Origin: Enterobacillus tribolii
GTDB taxonomy: Bacteria; Pseudomonadota; Gammaproteobacteria; Enterobacterales; Enterobacteriaceae
NCBI RefSeq assembly: GCF_003363015.1
Contig: NZ_QRAP01000002.1
Span: forward strand, 124,001-188,000
Length of the DNA stretch: 64,000 nt
Reading direction: 5' to 3'
The notes beneath the pieces are model-generated. The model was not told the DNA's origin. It did no database searches and saw only the letters and a program-made list of their open reading frames with translations. The translations under genes were made by a program, and so were the position numbers. This document shows, piece after piece, positions 19,496 through 30,913 of the stretch. Position 1 is the stretch's first letter; each line of letters opens with the position of its first letter.

Positions 19496-20833
19496 ATGAG
19501 TGAACGCAAGTATTTCGGCACGGACGGCATCCGCGGCAAAGTGGGTGAAAGCCCGATCACACCGGATTTTGTTTTGAAACTGGGCTGGGCGGCTGGCAAG
19601 GTGCTGGCGCGTCACGGCTCCCGCAAAATCATCATTGGTAAAGACACCCGTATTTCCGGTTATATGCTGGAGTCCGCTTTGGAGGCCGGTTTGGCCGCTG
19701 CCGGGCTGTCGGCGTCATTTACCGGCCCGATGCCGACGCCTGCGGTTGCTTATCTTACCCGTACGTTCCGTGCAGAAGCCGGGATCGTCATTTCGGCCTC
19801 CCATAACCCGTATTACGACAACGGGATCAAGTTCTTCTCCATTGACGGCACCAAACTGCCGGATGAGGTGGAAGAAGCGATTGAAGCCGAAATGGAGAAA
19901 CCGCTGACCTGCGTAGAGTCCGCCGAGCTGGGGAAGGCCAGCCGTATCGTTGATGCCGCCGGTCGTTATATTGAGTTCTGCAAGGGCACGTTCCCCAATG
20001 AACTGAGCCTGAACGGCCTGAAAGTCGTCGTGGACTGCGCCAACGGCGCAACTTACCACATCGCGCCGAACGTGATGCGCGAGCTGGGTGCGACGGTCGT
20101 GGCGATTGGCTGCGATCCGGACGGCATGAACATCAACGAAAAATGCGGCGCGACGGATCCACGTCAGTTGCAGGAGCGGGTGCTGGCGGAAAAAGCTGAC
20201 GTCGGTCTGGCGTTCGACGGCGACGGCGACCGCGTGGTGATGGTCGATCATCTGGGCAACCTGGTCGACGGCGACCAGATCCTGTACCTGATCGCGCGTG
20301 AATTACTGCGCCAGGGGCAGCTCAGCGGCGGCGCCGTGGGTACGCTGATGAGCAACATGGGGCTGGAGCTGGCGCTCAAACAACTGGGCATTCCGTTCGT
20401 TCGTGCGAAAGTGGGCGACCGTTATGTCATGGAAAAAATGAAGGAAACCGGCTGGCGGCTGGGGGCGGAGAACTCCGGGCACGTGATCGTGCTGGACAAA
20501 ACCACCACCGGCGACGGCATCGTCGCCGGCCTGCAGGTTCTGACCGCCATGGTGCGCAACCATATGTCATTGCATGATTTGTGCAGCGGCATGAAGTTGC
20601 TGCCGCAGATTCTGGTCAACGTGCGTTTTACCGGCGAGCATGATCCGCTGCAAACCGAGTCGGTGAAAGCCGCGACGGCGGACGTGGAGGCCAAGCTGGC
20701 CGGACGCGGGCGCGTATTGCTGCGTAAGTCGGGCACCGAGCCTCTGATCCGCGTTATGGTGGAAGGGGAAGACGAGGCGCAGGTGAGCGAAATGGCGCAT
20801 TACATTGCGGATGCCGTTAAAGCCGCTGGCTGA
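19496..20833 (+). CDS. glmM: Phosphoglucosamine mutase
   Basis: 445 residues, the E. coli length. Converts glucosamine-6-phosphate to glucosamine-1-phosphate for UDP-GlcNAc. The phosphoserine loop ISASHNP has catalytic Ser102; the magnesium loop is DGDGDR near residue 241; the substrate-binding motifs GEN-type (GAENSGH) and the C-terminal [12 protein letters not shown] are present. Starts [14 protein letters not shown]. Co-directional with folP. Confidence 0.97.
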   Translation: MSERKYFGTDGIRGKVGESPITPDFVLKLGWAAGKVLARHGSRKIIIGKDTRISGYMLESALEAGLAAAGLSASFTGPMPTPAVAYLTRTFRAEAGIVISASHNPYYDNGIKFFSIDGTKLPDEVEEAIEAEMEKPLTCVESAELGKASRIVDAAGRYIEFCKGTFPNELSLNGLKVVVDCANGATYHIAPNVMRELGATVVAIGCDPDGMNINEKCGATDPRQLQERVLAEKADVGLAFDGDGDRVVMVDHLGNLVDGDQILYLIARELLRQGQLSGGAVGTLMSNMGLELALKQLGIPFVRAKVGDRYVMEKMKETGWRLGAENSGHVIVLDKTTTGDGIVAGLQVLTAMVRNHMSLHDLCSGMKLLPQILVNVRFTGEHDPLQTESVKAATADVEAKLAGRGRVLLRKSGTEPLIRVMVEGEDEAQVSEMAHYIADAVKAAG

Positions 20834-20849
20834 GCCGAATGCGGGTGAG

Positions 20850-20877
20850 TCGGCAGACGCCGTCTGCCGATTTTTTC
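20850..20877 (+). terminator. glmM terminator
   Basis: Stem TCGGCAGACG/CGTCTGCCGA with almost no loop and a TTTTTT tract. Confidence 0.85.
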
Positions 20878-21027
20878 TGCAAATGCATCGGCGTCTTTAA
20901 ATTGCCCTTGCGCCGCCCGGCGGCATTGGGTAGTATTCACACCCGCTTCAGTAGACTCAATTGGTGAGTTTACGAAATGATTTGAAGCTCTTGGCTGCGG
21001 AAGGACCGCAAGGAAACAGGTACGATT

Positions 21028-21369
21028 ATGTATGAAGCTCTTTTAGTAATTTTCCTGCTGGTGGCAATTGGCTTAATTGCCATGATTATGCTGCAGCAAG
21101 GTAAAGGTGCTGATATGGGGGCATCATTCGGAGCCGGTGCATCGGCTACCATGTTTGGTTCCAGCGGTTCCGGCAACTTCATGACCCGTACTACGGCAAT
21201 ACTGGCCGCAGTATTTTTTATCCTGAGTATGGTATTGGGTAACATGAGCAGCCAGCAGGGCAAGCAAGGCGGTAAGTGGAGCGATCTGGGTCAGCAGACG
21301 GAAGTTGAACAGACGACGACGCCGGCACCGGCGGCACCCGCTACGCCTTCCAGCGATATTCCGCGTTAA
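21028..21369 (+). CDS. secG: Protein translocase subunit SecG
   Basis: 113 residues, two membrane helices (about 2-22 and 52-72) around the cytoplasmic loop GADMGASFGAGASATMFGSSG, the SecG hallmark. The C-terminal tail is Pro/Ala/Thr-rich and variable. An accessory subunit of the SecYEG channel that aids SecA cycling. Followed by two tRNA genes, as in E. coli. Confidence 0.96.
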   Translation: MYEALLVIFLLVAIGLIAMIMLQQGKGADMGASFGAGASATMFGSSGSGNFMTRTTAILAAVFFILSMVLGNMSSQQGKQGGKWSDLGQQTEVEQTTTPAPAAPATPSSDIPR

Positions 21370-21432
21370 TGCAGTAACGGCGTAAAGCCGAGAGAGTTAA
21401 GGAAAGTGGTGCAGTAAGCCGCTTTCAGGAAT

Positions 21433-21519
21433 GCCGAGGTGGTGGAATTGGTAGACACGCTACCTTGAGGTGGTAGTGCCCGATTGGGCTTACGGGTTCA
21501 AGTCCCGTCCTCGGTACCA
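21433..21519 (+). tRNA. leuU: tRNA-Leu (anticodon GAG)
   Basis: 87 bases, a class II tRNA. Acceptor GCCGAGG pairs with CCTCGGT region, D-loop TGGTAGACACGC, anticodon loop with GAG, a long variable arm (GTGCCCGATTGGGCTTAC), T-loop GTTCAAGTCC, and genome-encoded CCA. Position after secG matches E. coli leuU. Confidence 0.97.
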
Positions 21520-21531
21520 TTCCTGAGTAAC

Positions 21532-21560
21532 TTGTTTTTTCTGCATCATTAGAGTAGTAT
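21532..21560 (+). promoter_or_regulatory. metY promoter
   Basis: -35 TTGTTT (21532-21537), 17-base spacer, -10 TAGTAT (21555-21560), then a GC-rich stretch before the mature tRNA, as typical of stable-RNA promoters. Confidence 0.6.
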
Positions 21561-21575
21561 TCGCCACGTTTCGGA

Positions 21576-21652
<77 letters not shown>

Positions 21653-21739
21653 CTTTCCTAAAGTCATTTTTTTCAAATATACTGTATACATTGAAGCTTT
21701 CGGCTCTGATGAGTAATTTGAAAAAAATACTTGTTGGAG

Positions 21740-21755
21740 AACGGTCTAGACCGTT
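21740..21755. repeat. Perfect 16-base palindrome in the metY-rimP leader
   Basis: AACGGTCT followed directly by its complement AGACCGTT. It lies about 30 bases before the leader terminator, with no gene to account for it. Confidence 0.5.
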
Positions 21756-21784
21756 TGGCAGTACATGGGTCCAGTTGCACAAAG

Positions 21785-21806
21785 CCCCGAATTTTCGGGG
21801 TTTTTT
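21785..21806 (+). terminator. Leader terminator between metY and rimP
   Basis: Stem CCCCGAA/TTCGGGG with a 2-base loop and six T, about 60 bases before rimP. Must be partly read through for nusA-infB expression; E. coli has terminators at this place too. Confidence 0.8.
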
Positions 21807-21866
21807 GTTATCTGACAACAGAATCACTGGGCTATAAGGCCCTTTTTTTATGTCTTGGGGGTGGGC

Positions 21867-22319
21867 TTGTCCACATTAGAGCAAAAATTGACAGAGATGA
21901 TTTCGGCGCCGGTCGAAGCCCTGGGCTTTGAGTTGGTTGGCATTGAGTTCATCCGTGGTCGCCATTCAACGCTGCGTATCTACATTGATAGTGAAGATGG
22001 CATCACCGTTGATGATTGTGCTGATGTTAGCCATCAGGTGAGCGCCGTAATGGACGTTGAAGATCCGATTACGGTGGCCTATAACCTGGAAGTTTCTTCG
22101 CCCGGTCTGGATCGTCCCTTGTTCAACAGTGAGCACTATCAGCGCTTCCTGGGCGATGAGGTGGCTCTGGTGTTGAATATGGCGGTACAGAATCGCCGTA
22201 AGTGGCAGGGCATCATCAAGTCGGTTGACGGCGAGATGATCACGGTGACCGTGGATGGAAAAGATGAAGTGTTCGCACTGAGCAACATCCAGAAGGCGAA
22301 CCTGGTACCCCACTTTTAA
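21867..22319 (+). CDS. rimP: Ribosome maturation factor RimP
   Basis: 150 residues from a TTG start, which aligns with the E. coli start ([11 protein letters not shown]); an ATG-less extension to a GTG further upstream gives only four more residues. Assists 30S assembly. The N-terminal alpha/beta domain has [12 protein letters not shown] and [15 protein letters not shown]; the C-terminal SH3-like domain has the conserved [10 protein letters not shown] and NIQKANLVP. First protein gene of the nusA operon. Confidence 0.95.
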   Translation: MSTLEQKLTEMISAPVEALGFELVGIEFIRGRHSTLRIYIDSEDGITVDDCADVSHQVSAVMDVEDPITVAYNLEVSSPGLDRPLFNSEHYQRFLGDEVALVLNMAVQNRRKWQGIIKSVDGEMITVTVDGKDEVFALSNIQKANLVPHF

Positions 22320-22339
22320 GGTCTGATGAGGCAACTAGG

Positions 22340-23827
22340 ATGAACAAAGAGATTCTGGCTGTTGTTGAGGCTGTTTCCAACGAGAAAGCGGTTCCGCGCG
22401 AAAAAATTTTTGAAGCCCTGGAAACAGCTCTGGCGACGGCAACGAAGAAAAAATATGAGCAGGAAATCGATGTGCGTGTCGCCATCGATCGTAAAACCGG
22501 GGATTTCGACACTTTCCGCCGTTGGGTTATTGTCGAAGAAGTGACTCAGCCGACGCGTGAAATCACGCTGGAAGCTGCGCAGTTTGAAGACCCGGCCCTG
22601 CAACTGGGCGATTACGTCGAAGATCAGATTGAATCAGTGACGTTTGACCGTATCACGACGCAGACCGCCAAACAGGTTATCGTACAGAAAGTGCGCGAGG
22701 CCGAGCGTGCAATGGTGGTTGACGCTTTCCGTGAGCACGAAGGCGAGATCGTCACCGGCGTGGTGAAGAAAGTTAACCGCGACCTGATTAGTCTGGACTT
22801 GGGTAACAACGCAGAAGCCGTGGTGGGTCGTGAAGACATGCTGCCGCGTGAAAACTTCCGTCCGGGCGACCGCATCCGCGGCGTACTGTATGCCGTACGT
22901 CCTGAAGCGCGCGGCGCTCAGCTGTTCGTCAGCCGTTCCCGCCCTGAGATGCTGGTAGAATTGTTCCGCATTGAAGTACCGGAAATCGGCGAAGAAGTGA
23001 TTGAGATTAAAGCCGCGGCACGCGATCCGGGTTCCCGCGCGAAAATCGCGGTAAAAACCAACGACAAGCGTATCGATCCGGTCGGCGCGTGCGTGGGGAT
23101 GCGTGGTGCGCGCGTGCAGGCCGTTTCCAGTGAACTGGGCGGCGAGCGTATTGATATCGTGCTGTGGGACGACAACCCTGCTCAATTCGTGATCAATGCG
23201 ATGGCGCCTGCCGATGTAGCATCTATCGTAGTGGATGAAGATAAGCATACGATGGACATCGCGGTAGATGCCGGCAATCTGGCGCAGGCGATCGGCCGTA
23301 ACGGCCAGAACGTACGTCTGGCTTCTCAACTGAGCGGTTGGGAACTGAACGTAATGACGGTGGAAGACCTGCAAGAGAAACATCAGGCTGAAGCGCATGC
23401 CGCCATTGAGAAATTCACCAAGTATCTGGACATCGACGAAGATTTCGCCACTGTTCTGGTGGAAGAAGGTTTCTCTTCCCTGGAAGAACTGGCGTATGTT
23501 CCCGAGCAGGAACTGCTGTCGGTCGATGGTCTGGATGAAGACACGGTGGAAGCGTTGCGTGAGCGCGCCAAAAATGCCCTGACGACGCTGGCTCTGGCGA
23601 AAGAAGAAAGCCTGGGCGATCGTAAACCGGCGCAGGATCTGCTTGACCTGCCGGGTATGGATCGCGAACTGGCGTTTAGCCTGGCAGCGCAGGGCGTATG
23701 TACACTGGAAGATCTTGCCGAGCAGGGCGTTGACGATCTGACGGATATTGAAGGTCTGAGTGATGAGAAGGCCGGCGAGCTGATTATGGCTGCGCGTAAT
23801 ATCTGTTGGTTTGGTGATAGTGAATAA
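22340..23827 (+). CDS. nusA: Transcription elongation/antitermination factor NusA
   Basis: 495 residues, E. coli length. The N-terminal polymerase-binding domain (about 1-135) is followed by an S1 domain (about 136-200), two KH domains (about 200-345, with [13 protein letters not shown] and the [12 protein letters not shown] loop), and two acidic repeats that end WFGDSE. It binds RNA polymerase, influences pausing and termination, and acts with Nus factors in rRNA antitermination. Confidence 0.97.
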   Translation: MNKEILAVVEAVSNEKAVPREKIFEALETALATATKKKYEQEIDVRVAIDRKTGDFDTFRRWVIVEEVTQPTREITLEAAQFEDPALQLGDYVEDQIESVTFDRITTQTAKQVIVQKVREAERAMVVDAFREHEGEIVTGVVKKVNRDLISLDLGNNAEAVVGREDMLPRENFRPGDRIRGVLYAVRPEARGAQLFVSRSRPEMLVELFRIEVPEIGEEVIEIKAAARDPGSRAKIAVKTNDKRIDPVGACVGMRGARVQAVSSELGGERIDIVLWDDNPAQFVINAMAPADVASIVVDEDKHTMDIAVDAGNLAQAIGRNGQNVRLASQLSGWELNVMTVEDLQEKHQAEAHAAIEKFTKYLDIDEDFATVLVEEGFSSLEELAYVPEQELLSVDGLDEDTVEALRERAKNALTTLALAKEESLGDRKPAQDLLDLPGMDRELAFSLAAQGVCTLEDLAEQGVDDLTDIEGLSDEKAGELIMAARNICWFGDSE

Positions 23828-23851
23828 TGAACTGTAGCAGGAAGGAACAGC

Positions 23852-26548
23852 ATGACAGAAGTAACCGTAAAATCGCTGGCAGCAGAGATTGAAACGTCAG
23901 TTGACCGCCTGGTACAGCAATTTGCTGACGCGGGGATCAACAAGACGGTAAATGACACTGTGACCCAGCAGGAAAAAGAAGCTTTACTGGCGCACCTGAA
24001 CCGTGAACACGGCGGCGCACCGGGCAAGCTGACGCTGCAACGCAAGACACGCAGCACACTGAGTATCCCCAGCACTGGCGGTAAGAGTAAGTCAGTGCAG
24101 ATCGAGGTCCGTAAAAAGCGCACTTATGTAAAACGCGATCCGGCGGCTGAGCAGGCCGAGGCGGAAGCGCAGGCGCAGCGCGAAGCGGAAGAACTAGCGC
24201 AGCAAATGGCTGAAGAGCAGGCAAAGCGTGAGGCGCAAGCCCAACGTGCCGCCGAAGAGAAAGCCAAACAAGCTGCTGAAGAGCAAGCCAAGCGTGAAGC
24301 CGATGAGAAGGCGGCGCGTGAAGCAGCGGAAAATGACAAAGTGACCAATCAACATACTGACGAACAAACTAAAGTGACTTCGGCCGAAAAAGCGCGCCGT
24401 GAGTCTGAAGCTGCCGAGCTGAAGCGTAAATCTGAAGAAGAAGCACGCCGCAAACTGGAAGAAAATGCCAAGCGTGCGGTGGAAGAAGCGCGTCGTATGG
24501 CTGAAGAGAATGAAAACCGCTGGTCAGCGCCGGCTTCGGAAGAAGATTCATCTGACTATCACGTCACCACATCCCACCATGCCCGCGAGGCGGAGGATGA
24601 GAGCGATCGTCAGGGTGAAGGCGAGCGCCGTAGCCGTGGACGTGGCGGCAAGGCTGTGAAGCCGAAGAAAGGCAACAAGCTTTCTGAGTCCAAGGCCGAT
24701 CGTGAAGAAGCCCGTGCGGCGACCCGCGGCGGTAAAGGTAAGCGTAAACCCAGCACTCTGCAGCAAGGCTTCAACAAGCCTGCTCAGGCCGTTAACCGCG
24801 ATGTCGTGATCGGTGAAACCATCACCGTTGCCGAACTGGCAAACAAGATGGCGGTGAAAGGCTCTCAGGTTATCAAGGCCATGATGAAGATGGGCGCGAT
24901 GGCGACCATCAACCAGGTCATTGATCAGGAGACCGCTCAGTTGGTCGCCGAGGAAATGGGCCACAAAGTTATCCTGCGTCGTGAGAACGAGCTGGAAGAA
25001 GCGGTAATGAGCGATCGTGACGTCAGCGCTGCCGCAGAACCGCGTGCGCCGGTCGTTACGATCATGGGCCACGTTGACCACGGTAAAACGTCACTGCTGG
25101 ACTACATCCGTTCCACCAAAGTCGCCTCTGGCGAAGCGGGCGGGATTACCCAGCACATCGGTGCTTACCATGTAGAAACCGAAAACGGCATGATCACCTT
25201 CCTGGACACCCCGGGCCACGCCGCGTTTACCGCGATGCGTGCGCGTGGTGCGCAGGCGACGGATATCGTCGTACTGGTCGTGGCTGCTGATGACGGCGTG
25301 ATGCCGCAGACCATCGAAGCTATCCAGCACGCCAAAGCCGCGCAGGTGCCGGTTGTTGTTGCCGTTAACAAAATCGACAAGCCGGAAGCCGATCCGGATC
25401 GTGTTAAAAACGAGCTTTCCCAGTACGGCATCATGCCGGAAGAGTGGGGCGGCGAGTCTCAGTTCGTCCACGTTTCCGCCAAAGCGGGTACGGGCATCGA
25501 TGAACTGCTGGACGCGATCCTGCTGCAGGCGGAAGTTCTGGAGCTGAAAGCCGTGCGTCAGGGGATGGCCAGCGGCGTCGTAATCGAATCCTTCCTTGAT
25601 AAAGGACGTGGTCCGGTTGCAACGATTCTGGTGCGTGAAGGTACGCTGAACAAGGGTGACATCGTGCTGTGCGGCTTTGAATACGGCCGTGTGCGTGCGA
25701 TGCGTGATGAGCTGGGCCGCGAGATCTCCGAGGCCGGCCCGTCTATCCCGGTTGAGATTCTGGGCCTGTCCGGCGTTCCTGCCGCGGGTGATGAAGCAAC
25801 CGTGGTACGTGACGAGAAGAAAGCCCGTGAAGTGGCGCTGTATCGTCAGGGTAAATTCCGCGAAGTTAAGCTGGCCCGTCAGCAGAAAGCCAAGCTGGAG
25901 AATATGTTCTCTAACCTGGGCGAAGGCGAAGTTTCCGAGCTGAACATCGTGATGAAAGCCGACGTTCAGGGCTCTGTGGAAGCGATTACCGACAGCCTGC
26001 TGAAGCTTTCCACCGACGAAGTGAAGGTGAAAATCATCGGTTCTGGCGTGGGCGGGATTACCGAAACCGACGCAACCCTGGCTGCCGCATCTAACGCCAT
26101 CGTACTTGGCTTTAACGTCCGTGCCGATGCTTCCGCGCGTCGCGTTATCGAGGCGGAAAACCTGGATCTGCGTTACTACTCCGTAATCTATGACCTGATT
26201 GACGAAGTTAAACAGGCCATGAGCGGCATGCTGGCACCGGAATATAAGCAGGAAATCATCGGTCTGGCCGAAGTGCGTGATGTCTTCAAATCACCTAAGT
26301 TCGGTGCGATTGCCGGCTGTATGGTGACTGAAGGCGTGGTTAAACGTCACAACCCGATCCGCGTACTGCGTGACAACGTGGTTATCTATGAAGGTGAGCT
26401 GGAGTCCCTGCGCCGCTTCAAAGATGACGTTAACGAAGTCCGTAACGGGATGGAATGTGGTATCGGCGTTAAGAACTACAATGACGTGCGCACCGGCGAC
26501 GTTATCGAAGTCTTCGAAACCATTGAAATCAAACGTACTATCGATTAA
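23852..26548 (+). CDS. infB: Translation initiation factor IF-2
   Basis: 898 residues. GTPase that places initiator tRNA on the 30S subunit. The N-terminal half has an IF2-N domain, then a long charged helix rich in Ala/Glu/Lys/Arg (about 95-220) and a second IF2-N domain. The G domain has [17 protein letters not shown] and NKIDKPEAD. Domains II-IV end EIKRTID. A GTG at 24341 (codon 164, KDKVTNQ context) matches the known internal start of the shorter IF2-beta, giving about 735 residues. Confidence 0.97.
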   Translation: MTEVTVKSLAAEIETSVDRLVQQFADAGINKTVNDTVTQQEKEALLAHLNREHGGAPGKLTLQRKTRSTLSIPSTGGKSKSVQIEVRKKRTYVKRDPAAEQAEAEAQAQREAEELAQQMAEEQAKREAQAQRAAEEKAKQAAEEQAKREADEKAAREAAENDKVTNQHTDEQTKVTSAEKARRESEAAELKRKSEEEARRKLEENAKRAVEEARRMAEENENRWSAPASEEDSSDYHVTTSHHAREAEDESDRQGEGERRSRGRGGKAVKPKKGNKLSESKADREEARAATRGGKGKRKPSTLQQGFNKPAQAVNRDVVIGETITVAELANKMAVKGSQVIKAMMKMGAMATINQVIDQETAQLVAEEMGHKVILRRENELEEAVMSDRDVSAAAEPRAPVVTIMGHVDHGKTSLLDYIRSTKVASGEAGGITQHIGAYHVETENGMITFLDTPGHAAFTAMRARGAQATDIVVLVVAADDGVMPQTIEAIQHAKAAQVPVVVAVNKIDKPEADPDRVKNELSQYGIMPEEWGGESQFVHVSAKAGTGIDELLDAILLQAEVLELKAVRQGMASGVVIESFLDKGRGPVATILVREGTLNKGDIVLCGFEYGRVRAMRDELGREISEAGPSIPVEILGLSGVPAAGDEATVVRDEKKAREVALYRQGKFREVKLARQQKAKLENMFSNLGEGEVSELNIVMKADVQGSVEAITDSLLKLSTDEVKVKIIGSGVGGITETDATLAAASNAIVLGFNVRADASARRVIEAENLDLRYYSVIYDLIDEVKQAMSGMLAPEYKQEIIGLAEVRDVFKSPKFGAIAGCMVTEGVVKRHNPIRVLRDNVVIYEGELESLRRFKDDVNEVRNGMECGIGVKNYNDVRTGDVIEVFETIEIKRTID

Positions 26549-26583
26549 TCCGGCAATGCAGCAGCGTTGCAGGAGAATACTAC

Positions 26584-26602
26584 GGGGGGCCTGAGGCCCC
26601 CC
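26584..26602 (+). other. GC-only hairpin between infB and rbfA
   Basis: Stem GGGGGGCC/GGCCCCCC with a 3-base loop and no T-run, so not a terminator. A likely mRNA processing or stabilising element inside the operon. Confidence 0.5.
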
Positions 26603-26624
26603 GGCTTGTCTTGAGGATTTTATT

Positions 26625-27023
26625 ATGGCCAGAGAGTTCAGCCGTACCCAGCGCGTTGCGCAGGAAATGCAGAAAGAGATCGCCATCATTCTGCAGCGTG
26701 AAGTGAAAGATCCGCGTATCGGCATGGTGACGGTTTCCGGCGTTGAAGTATCCCGTGACCTGGCATATGCCAAAGTATTTGTTACGTTTTTAAACGACAA
26801 CGATCCTGATGCGGTGAAAGACGGCCTGAAAGCGCTGCATGATGCGTCCGGGTTTGTCCGCATGCTGTTGGGTAAAGCCATGCGTCTGCGCGTGGTGCCG
26901 GAGCTGACGTTCTCCTACGACAGCTCGCTGGTAGAAGGGATGAGGATGTCCAACCTGGTGAGCGACGTGGTGAAAAAAGATGCCGAACGTCGCCAGGCAG
27001 CCGGTAAGGACGAGGAGGAGTAA
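26625..27023 (+). CDS. rbfA: 30S ribosome-binding factor RbfA
   Basis: 132 residues. A KH-like fold protein that binds immature 30S subunits and helps 16S rRNA 5' end processing, important in the cold. The family block [25 protein letters not shown] and the [15 protein letters not shown] stretch are clear. Its stop overlaps the truB start by one base (TAATG), with a GAGGAG site upstream, so translation is coupled. Confidence 0.96.
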   Translation: MAREFSRTQRVAQEMQKEIAIILQREVKDPRIGMVTVSGVEVSRDLAYAKVFVTFLNDNDPDAVKDGLKALHDASGFVRMLLGKAMRLRVVPELTFSYDSSLVEGMRMSNLVSDVVKKDAERRQAAGKDEEE

Positions 27024-27970
27024 TGGGACGACCCCGCCGCCGTGGGCGTGACGTGCATGGCGTTTTGCTGCTGGATAAGCCCCAGGGAATGTCATCCAAT
27101 GACGTTCTGCAAAAGGTAAAACGCCTCTACAACGCCAATAAGGCCGGACATACCGGCGCCCTTGATCCTTTGGCTACCGGGATGTTGCCCGTGTGCCTGG
27201 GAGAGGCGACGAAGTTTTCCCAGTTCCTTCTGGAAGCGGACAAGCGTTATCGGGTCATTGCCCGCCTCGGCCAGCGTACCAATACGTCGGATGCCGATGG
27301 GGAAGTGATTCAGGAACGCCCGGTCGCCTTCTCACAGGCGCAGTTAGACGCTGCGCTTGAGCGTTTTCGCGGCGACAGCCAGCAGGTGCCGTCAATGTAT
27401 TCCGCCCTGAAATATCAGGGGAAGCCGTTGTATGAATATGCCCGTCAGGGTATCGACGTGCCGCGTGAAGCCCGTGACATCACGGTTTATGAGCTGCTGT
27501 TCCTCCGCTGGGAAGGGGATGAACTGGAGCTGGAAATACATTGTTCCAAGGGCACCTATATCCGTACCATCATTGACGACCTGGGCGAGTTGCTGGGGTG
27601 TGGCGCGCACGTGATGTATCTGCGCCGCCTTCAGGTTGCCGGTTATCCTGCCGAAAAGATGGTGACGCTGGAATGGCTGCAGCAAGCTCATGCCGAGGCG
27701 CAGGAAAGCGGGCAAGAAATTGCCGCGCAGTTCGACGCCTTGCTCCTCCCGATGGATACCGCGGTACAGGATTTGCCGGAAGTGAATCTTTCTGCCGTCG
27801 TGGCCGGTTACGTCCGTCAGGGGCAGCCGGTTCAGGCGCCCGGTTTGCCGGCTGATGGCCTGGTACGTATTACCGTCGGCGATGCGCGCGAATTTATCGG
27901 CGTCGGCGAGATTGACGATCGCGGGCGGGTTGCGCCCAAGCGTTTAATCGTTGAGTTGCAGGGAGATTAA
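27023..27970 (+). CDS. truB: tRNA pseudouridine(55) synthase
   Basis: 315 residues. Makes the universal pseudouridine 55 in the T-loop of tRNAs. N-terminal [11 protein letters not shown], the catalytic Asp in [15 protein letters not shown] (about residue 48), the [21 protein letters not shown] block and a C-terminal PUA domain (about 250-315) are visible. Coupled to rbfA. Confidence 0.97.
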   Translation: MGRPRRRGRDVHGVLLLDKPQGMSSNDVLQKVKRLYNANKAGHTGALDPLATGMLPVCLGEATKFSQFLLEADKRYRVIARLGQRTNTSDADGEVIQERPVAFSQAQLDAALERFRGDSQQVPSMYSALKYQGKPLYEYARQGIDVPREARDITVYELLFLRWEGDELELEIHCSKGTYIRTIIDDLGELLGCGAHVMYLRRLQVAGYPAEKMVTLEWLQQAHAEAQESGQEIAAQFDALLLPMDTAVQDLPEVNLSAVVAGYVRQGQPVQAPGLPADGLVRITVGDAREFIGVGEIDDRGRVAPKRLIVELQGD

Positions 27971-27981
27971 AAGCCGCTTCC

Positions 27982-28010
27982 TTGCGATCTCCGGGGACGG
28001 AGAGTAGAAT
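27982..28010 (+). promoter_or_regulatory. rpsO promoter
   Basis: -35 TTGCGA (27982-27987), 17-base spacer, -10 TAGAAT (28005-28010), about 75 bases before the rpsO ATG. Confidence 0.7.
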
Positions 28011-28037
28011 AGCGCGGCTTGTATATTGGGTTGCTGA

Positions 28038-28355
<318 letters not shown>

Positions 28356-28374
28356 TCCAGTGATTCTCAGAAGT

Positions 28375-28403
28375 AAAGGGGCCAAATCTGGCCCCTTTCT
28401 TCT
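28375..28403 (+). terminator. rpsO terminator
   Basis: Stem AAAGGGGCCA/TGGCCCCTTT with a 4-base loop, then CTTCT. Read-through into pnp is known in E. coli. Confidence 0.8.
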
Positions 28404-28461
28404 AGGAAGCAACGGCAAATGAGGTTAATGTAGTAAGCCGTTGAAATATCGTCAGCGATCT

Positions 28462-28533
28462 TGCATTGCAGAGGTTCGCGCGGCTAATGAAAGAGATAAC
28501 CCTGCTATTTTTTTCATTAGTCGCGAGAATGCA
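28462..28533 (+). promoter_or_regulatory. pnp leader stem-loop (RNase III substrate type)
   Basis: Long imperfect stem: CGCGGCTAATGAAA (28479-28492) pairs with TTTCATTAGTCGCG (28512-28525), and outer arms TGCATT/AATGCA extend it across an internal loop. The E. coli pnp leader has the same layout, is cut by RNase III, and lets PNPase repress its own translation. Confidence 0.7.
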
Positions 28534-28615
28534 GTGGCGGGGTCGATAGGTAAATTTCCGTACGTTATCGCCAGTTACGGCAATAATCGTATGAATAATC
28601 AATAAGGAAAATATT

Positions 28616-30733
28616 TTGCTGAATCCTATCGTTCGCAAATTCCAGTACGGCCGACATACCGTAACGCTGGAAACCGGCATGATGGCACGCCAGGCGACTG
28701 CTGCCGTTATGGTTAACATGGACGACACCGCAGTATTCGTTACCGTGGTTGGCGCTAAGAAAGCAAAAGAAGGTCAGGGCTTTTTCCCGCTGACCGTAAA
28801 CTATCAGGAACGTACCTACGCAGCGGGTCGTATTCCCGGCGGTTTCTTCCGTCGCGAAGGCCGCCCAAGCGAAGGTGAAACGCTGATCGCCCGTCTGATT
28901 GACCGCCCGATTCGTCCGCTGTTCCCGGATGGCTTCCTGAACGAAGTTCAGGTTGTCGCCACCGTAGTTTCCGTTAACCCGCAGATCAGCCCGGATATCC
29001 CGGCGATGATCGGCGCCTCCGCCGCTCTGAGCCTGTCCGGTATTCCGTTCAACGGCCCGATCGGTTCAGCCCGCGTAGGTTATATCAACGATCAGTACGT
29101 ACTGAACCCGACGATGGATGAGCTGAAAGAAAGCCGTCTGGATCTGGTGGTTGCCGGTACTGAAGGCGCCGTGCTGATGGTTGAGTCCGAAGCTGACCTG
29201 TTAAGCGAAGATCAGATGCTGGGCGCCGTGGTGTTCGGTCACGATCAGCAGCAGGTTGTTATTCAGAACATCAAAGCGCTGGTGGCCGAAGCCGGCAAGC
29301 CGCGCTGGGATTGGCAGGCTCCGCCGGTTAACGAAGCGCTGCACGCGCGTGTTGCGGCGCTGGCCGAAGCACGTCTGGGCGACGCCTACCATATTACCGA
29401 GAAGCAGGAACGTTACGCTCAGGTTGACCTGATCAAAGACGAAGTGACTGCTGCTCTGCTGGCGGAAGACGAGACGCTGGATGCCGGTGAAATCGGCGAC
29501 GTCCTGGGCTCTCTGGAGAAAAACGTGGTGCGTGGCCGCGTACTGCGTGGCGAACCGCGTATCGATGGTCGTGAAAAAGACATGATCCGTGGTCTGGACG
29601 TGCGCACCGGCGTGCTGCCGCGTACCCACGGTTCCGCGCTGTTCACCCGCGGCGAAACTCAGGCGCTGGTTACCGCCACGCTGGGTACCGAGCGTGATGC
29701 GCAGAACATTGACGAACTGACCGGCGAGCGTACCGATCGCTTCCTGCTGCACTACAACTTCCCTCCGTACTCCGTCGGTGAAACCGGTATGATCGGTTCG
29801 CCGAAGCGCCGTGAAATCGGTCACGGTCGTCTGGCGAAGCGCGGCGTGCTGGCTGTTATGCCGAAGGCTGACGCTTTCCCGTACACCGTGCGCGTGGTTT
29901 CTGAAATCACTGAATCCAACGGTTCTTCCTCCATGGCTTCCGTGTGCGGCGCTTCTCTGGCGCTGATGGACGCCGGCGTGCCGATCAAAGCGGCCGTAGC
30001 GGGTATCGCGATGGGGCTGGTGAAAGAAGGCGATAACTTTGTCGTACTGTCTGACATCCTGGGTGACGAAGATCACCTGGGCGACATGGACTTCAAAGTG
30101 GCCGGTAGCCGCGAAGGCGTTACCGCGCTGCAGATGGATATCAAAATTGAAGGCATCACCCGTGAAATCATGCAGGTGGCGCTGAATCAGGCCAAAGGTG
30201 CGCGTTTGCACATCCTGGGCGTGATGGAGCAGGCGATCAACGCGCCGCGCAATGATATCTCTGAGTTTGCACCGCGTATCCATACGATTAAGATCAATCC
30301 TGAGAAAATCAAGGACGTTATCGGTAAAGGCGGCTCCGTAATCCGTGCGCTGACCGAAGAAACCGGTACGACCATCGAGATCGAAGATGACGGTACGGTG
30401 AAAATCGCCGCGACCGACGGTGAGAAAGCGAAAGCGGCTATCCGCCGTATCGAAGAGATCACGGCAGAAATCGAAGTTGGCCGTATTTATCAGGGTAAAG
30501 TCACCCGCATCGTTGATTTCGGCGCCTTTGTTGCCATTGGCGGCGGCAAAGAAGGTCTGGTTCATATTTCCCAGATCGCTGACAAGCGCGTTGAGAAAGT
30601 GACGGATTACCTGCAAATGGGCCAGGAAGTCCCGGTGAAGGTTCTTGAAGTTGACCGTCAGGGCCGTGTTCGCCTGAGCATCAAAGAAGCACAGGAGCAG
30701 CCTGCACAGCCGGAAGCTCCCGCAGCTGAATAA
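28616..30733 (+). CDS. pnp: Polynucleotide phosphorylase
   Basis: 705 residues. 3'-to-5' phosphorolytic exoribonuclease and degradosome subunit. The TTG start ([12 protein letters not shown]) is the one used in E. coli. Two RNase PH cores are separated by an alpha domain; the second core carries [12 protein letters not shown]-type residues and the catalytic region [15 protein letters not shown]. The KH domain ([14 protein letters not shown]) and S1 domain ([13 protein letters not shown]) follow. The Ala/Pro/Glu tail is short. Confidence 0.98.
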   Translation: MLNPIVRKFQYGRHTVTLETGMMARQATAAVMVNMDDTAVFVTVVGAKKAKEGQGFFPLTVNYQERTYAAGRIPGGFFRREGRPSEGETLIARLIDRPIRPLFPDGFLNEVQVVATVVSVNPQISPDIPAMIGASAALSLSGIPFNGPIGSARVGYINDQYVLNPTMDELKESRLDLVVAGTEGAVLMVESEADLLSEDQMLGAVVFGHDQQQVVIQNIKALVAEAGKPRWDWQAPPVNEALHARVAALAEARLGDAYHITEKQERYAQVDLIKDEVTAALLAEDETLDAGEIGDVLGSLEKNVVRGRVLRGEPRIDGREKDMIRGLDVRTGVLPRTHGSALFTRGETQALVTATLGTERDAQNIDELTGERTDRFLLHYNFPPYSVGETGMIGSPKRREIGHGRLAKRGVLAVMPKADAFPYTVRVVSEITESNGSSSMASVCGASLALMDAGVPIKAAVAGIAMGLVKEGDNFVVLSDILGDEDHLGDMDFKVAGSREGVTALQMDIKIEGITREIMQVALNQAKGARLHILGVMEQAINAPRNDISEFAPRIHTIKINPEKIKDVIGKGGSVIRALTEETGTTIEIEDDGTVKIAATDGEKAKAAIRRIEEITAEIEVGRIYQGKVTRIVDFGAFVAIGGGKEGLVHISQIADKRVEKVTDYLQMGQEVPVKVLEVDRQGRVRLSIKEAQEQPAQPEAPAAE

Positions 30734-30807
30734 AATGCCTGGCAGACGCCATGCCGTCGTGAATGCGGCGGCATGAAAAACGAAGGTATCGAATCTGTCT
30801 GTATTAC

Positions 30808-30837
30808 GGCTCTCTGCGCTGCGGAGAGTCGTTTGTT
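30808..30837 (+). terminator. Weak hairpin after pnp
   Basis: GGCTCTCTGC and GCGGAGAGTC pair (with G-U pairs) around a 3-base loop, followed by GTTTGTTGTG. A weak terminator or processing site between pnp and nlpI. Confidence 0.4.
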
Positions 30838-30913
30838 GTGCAAATACCGGATGTATTTGCCGTTGTGATGGATGATAGGATATCGGTCCGATGTTAATCT
30901 TCGGGAGTGGGAA

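Noticed and set aside
28616-28618. TTG start of pnp as a sign of a mis-set start or truncated gene
   Set aside because: The E. coli gene also starts with TTG and the proteins align from the first residue.
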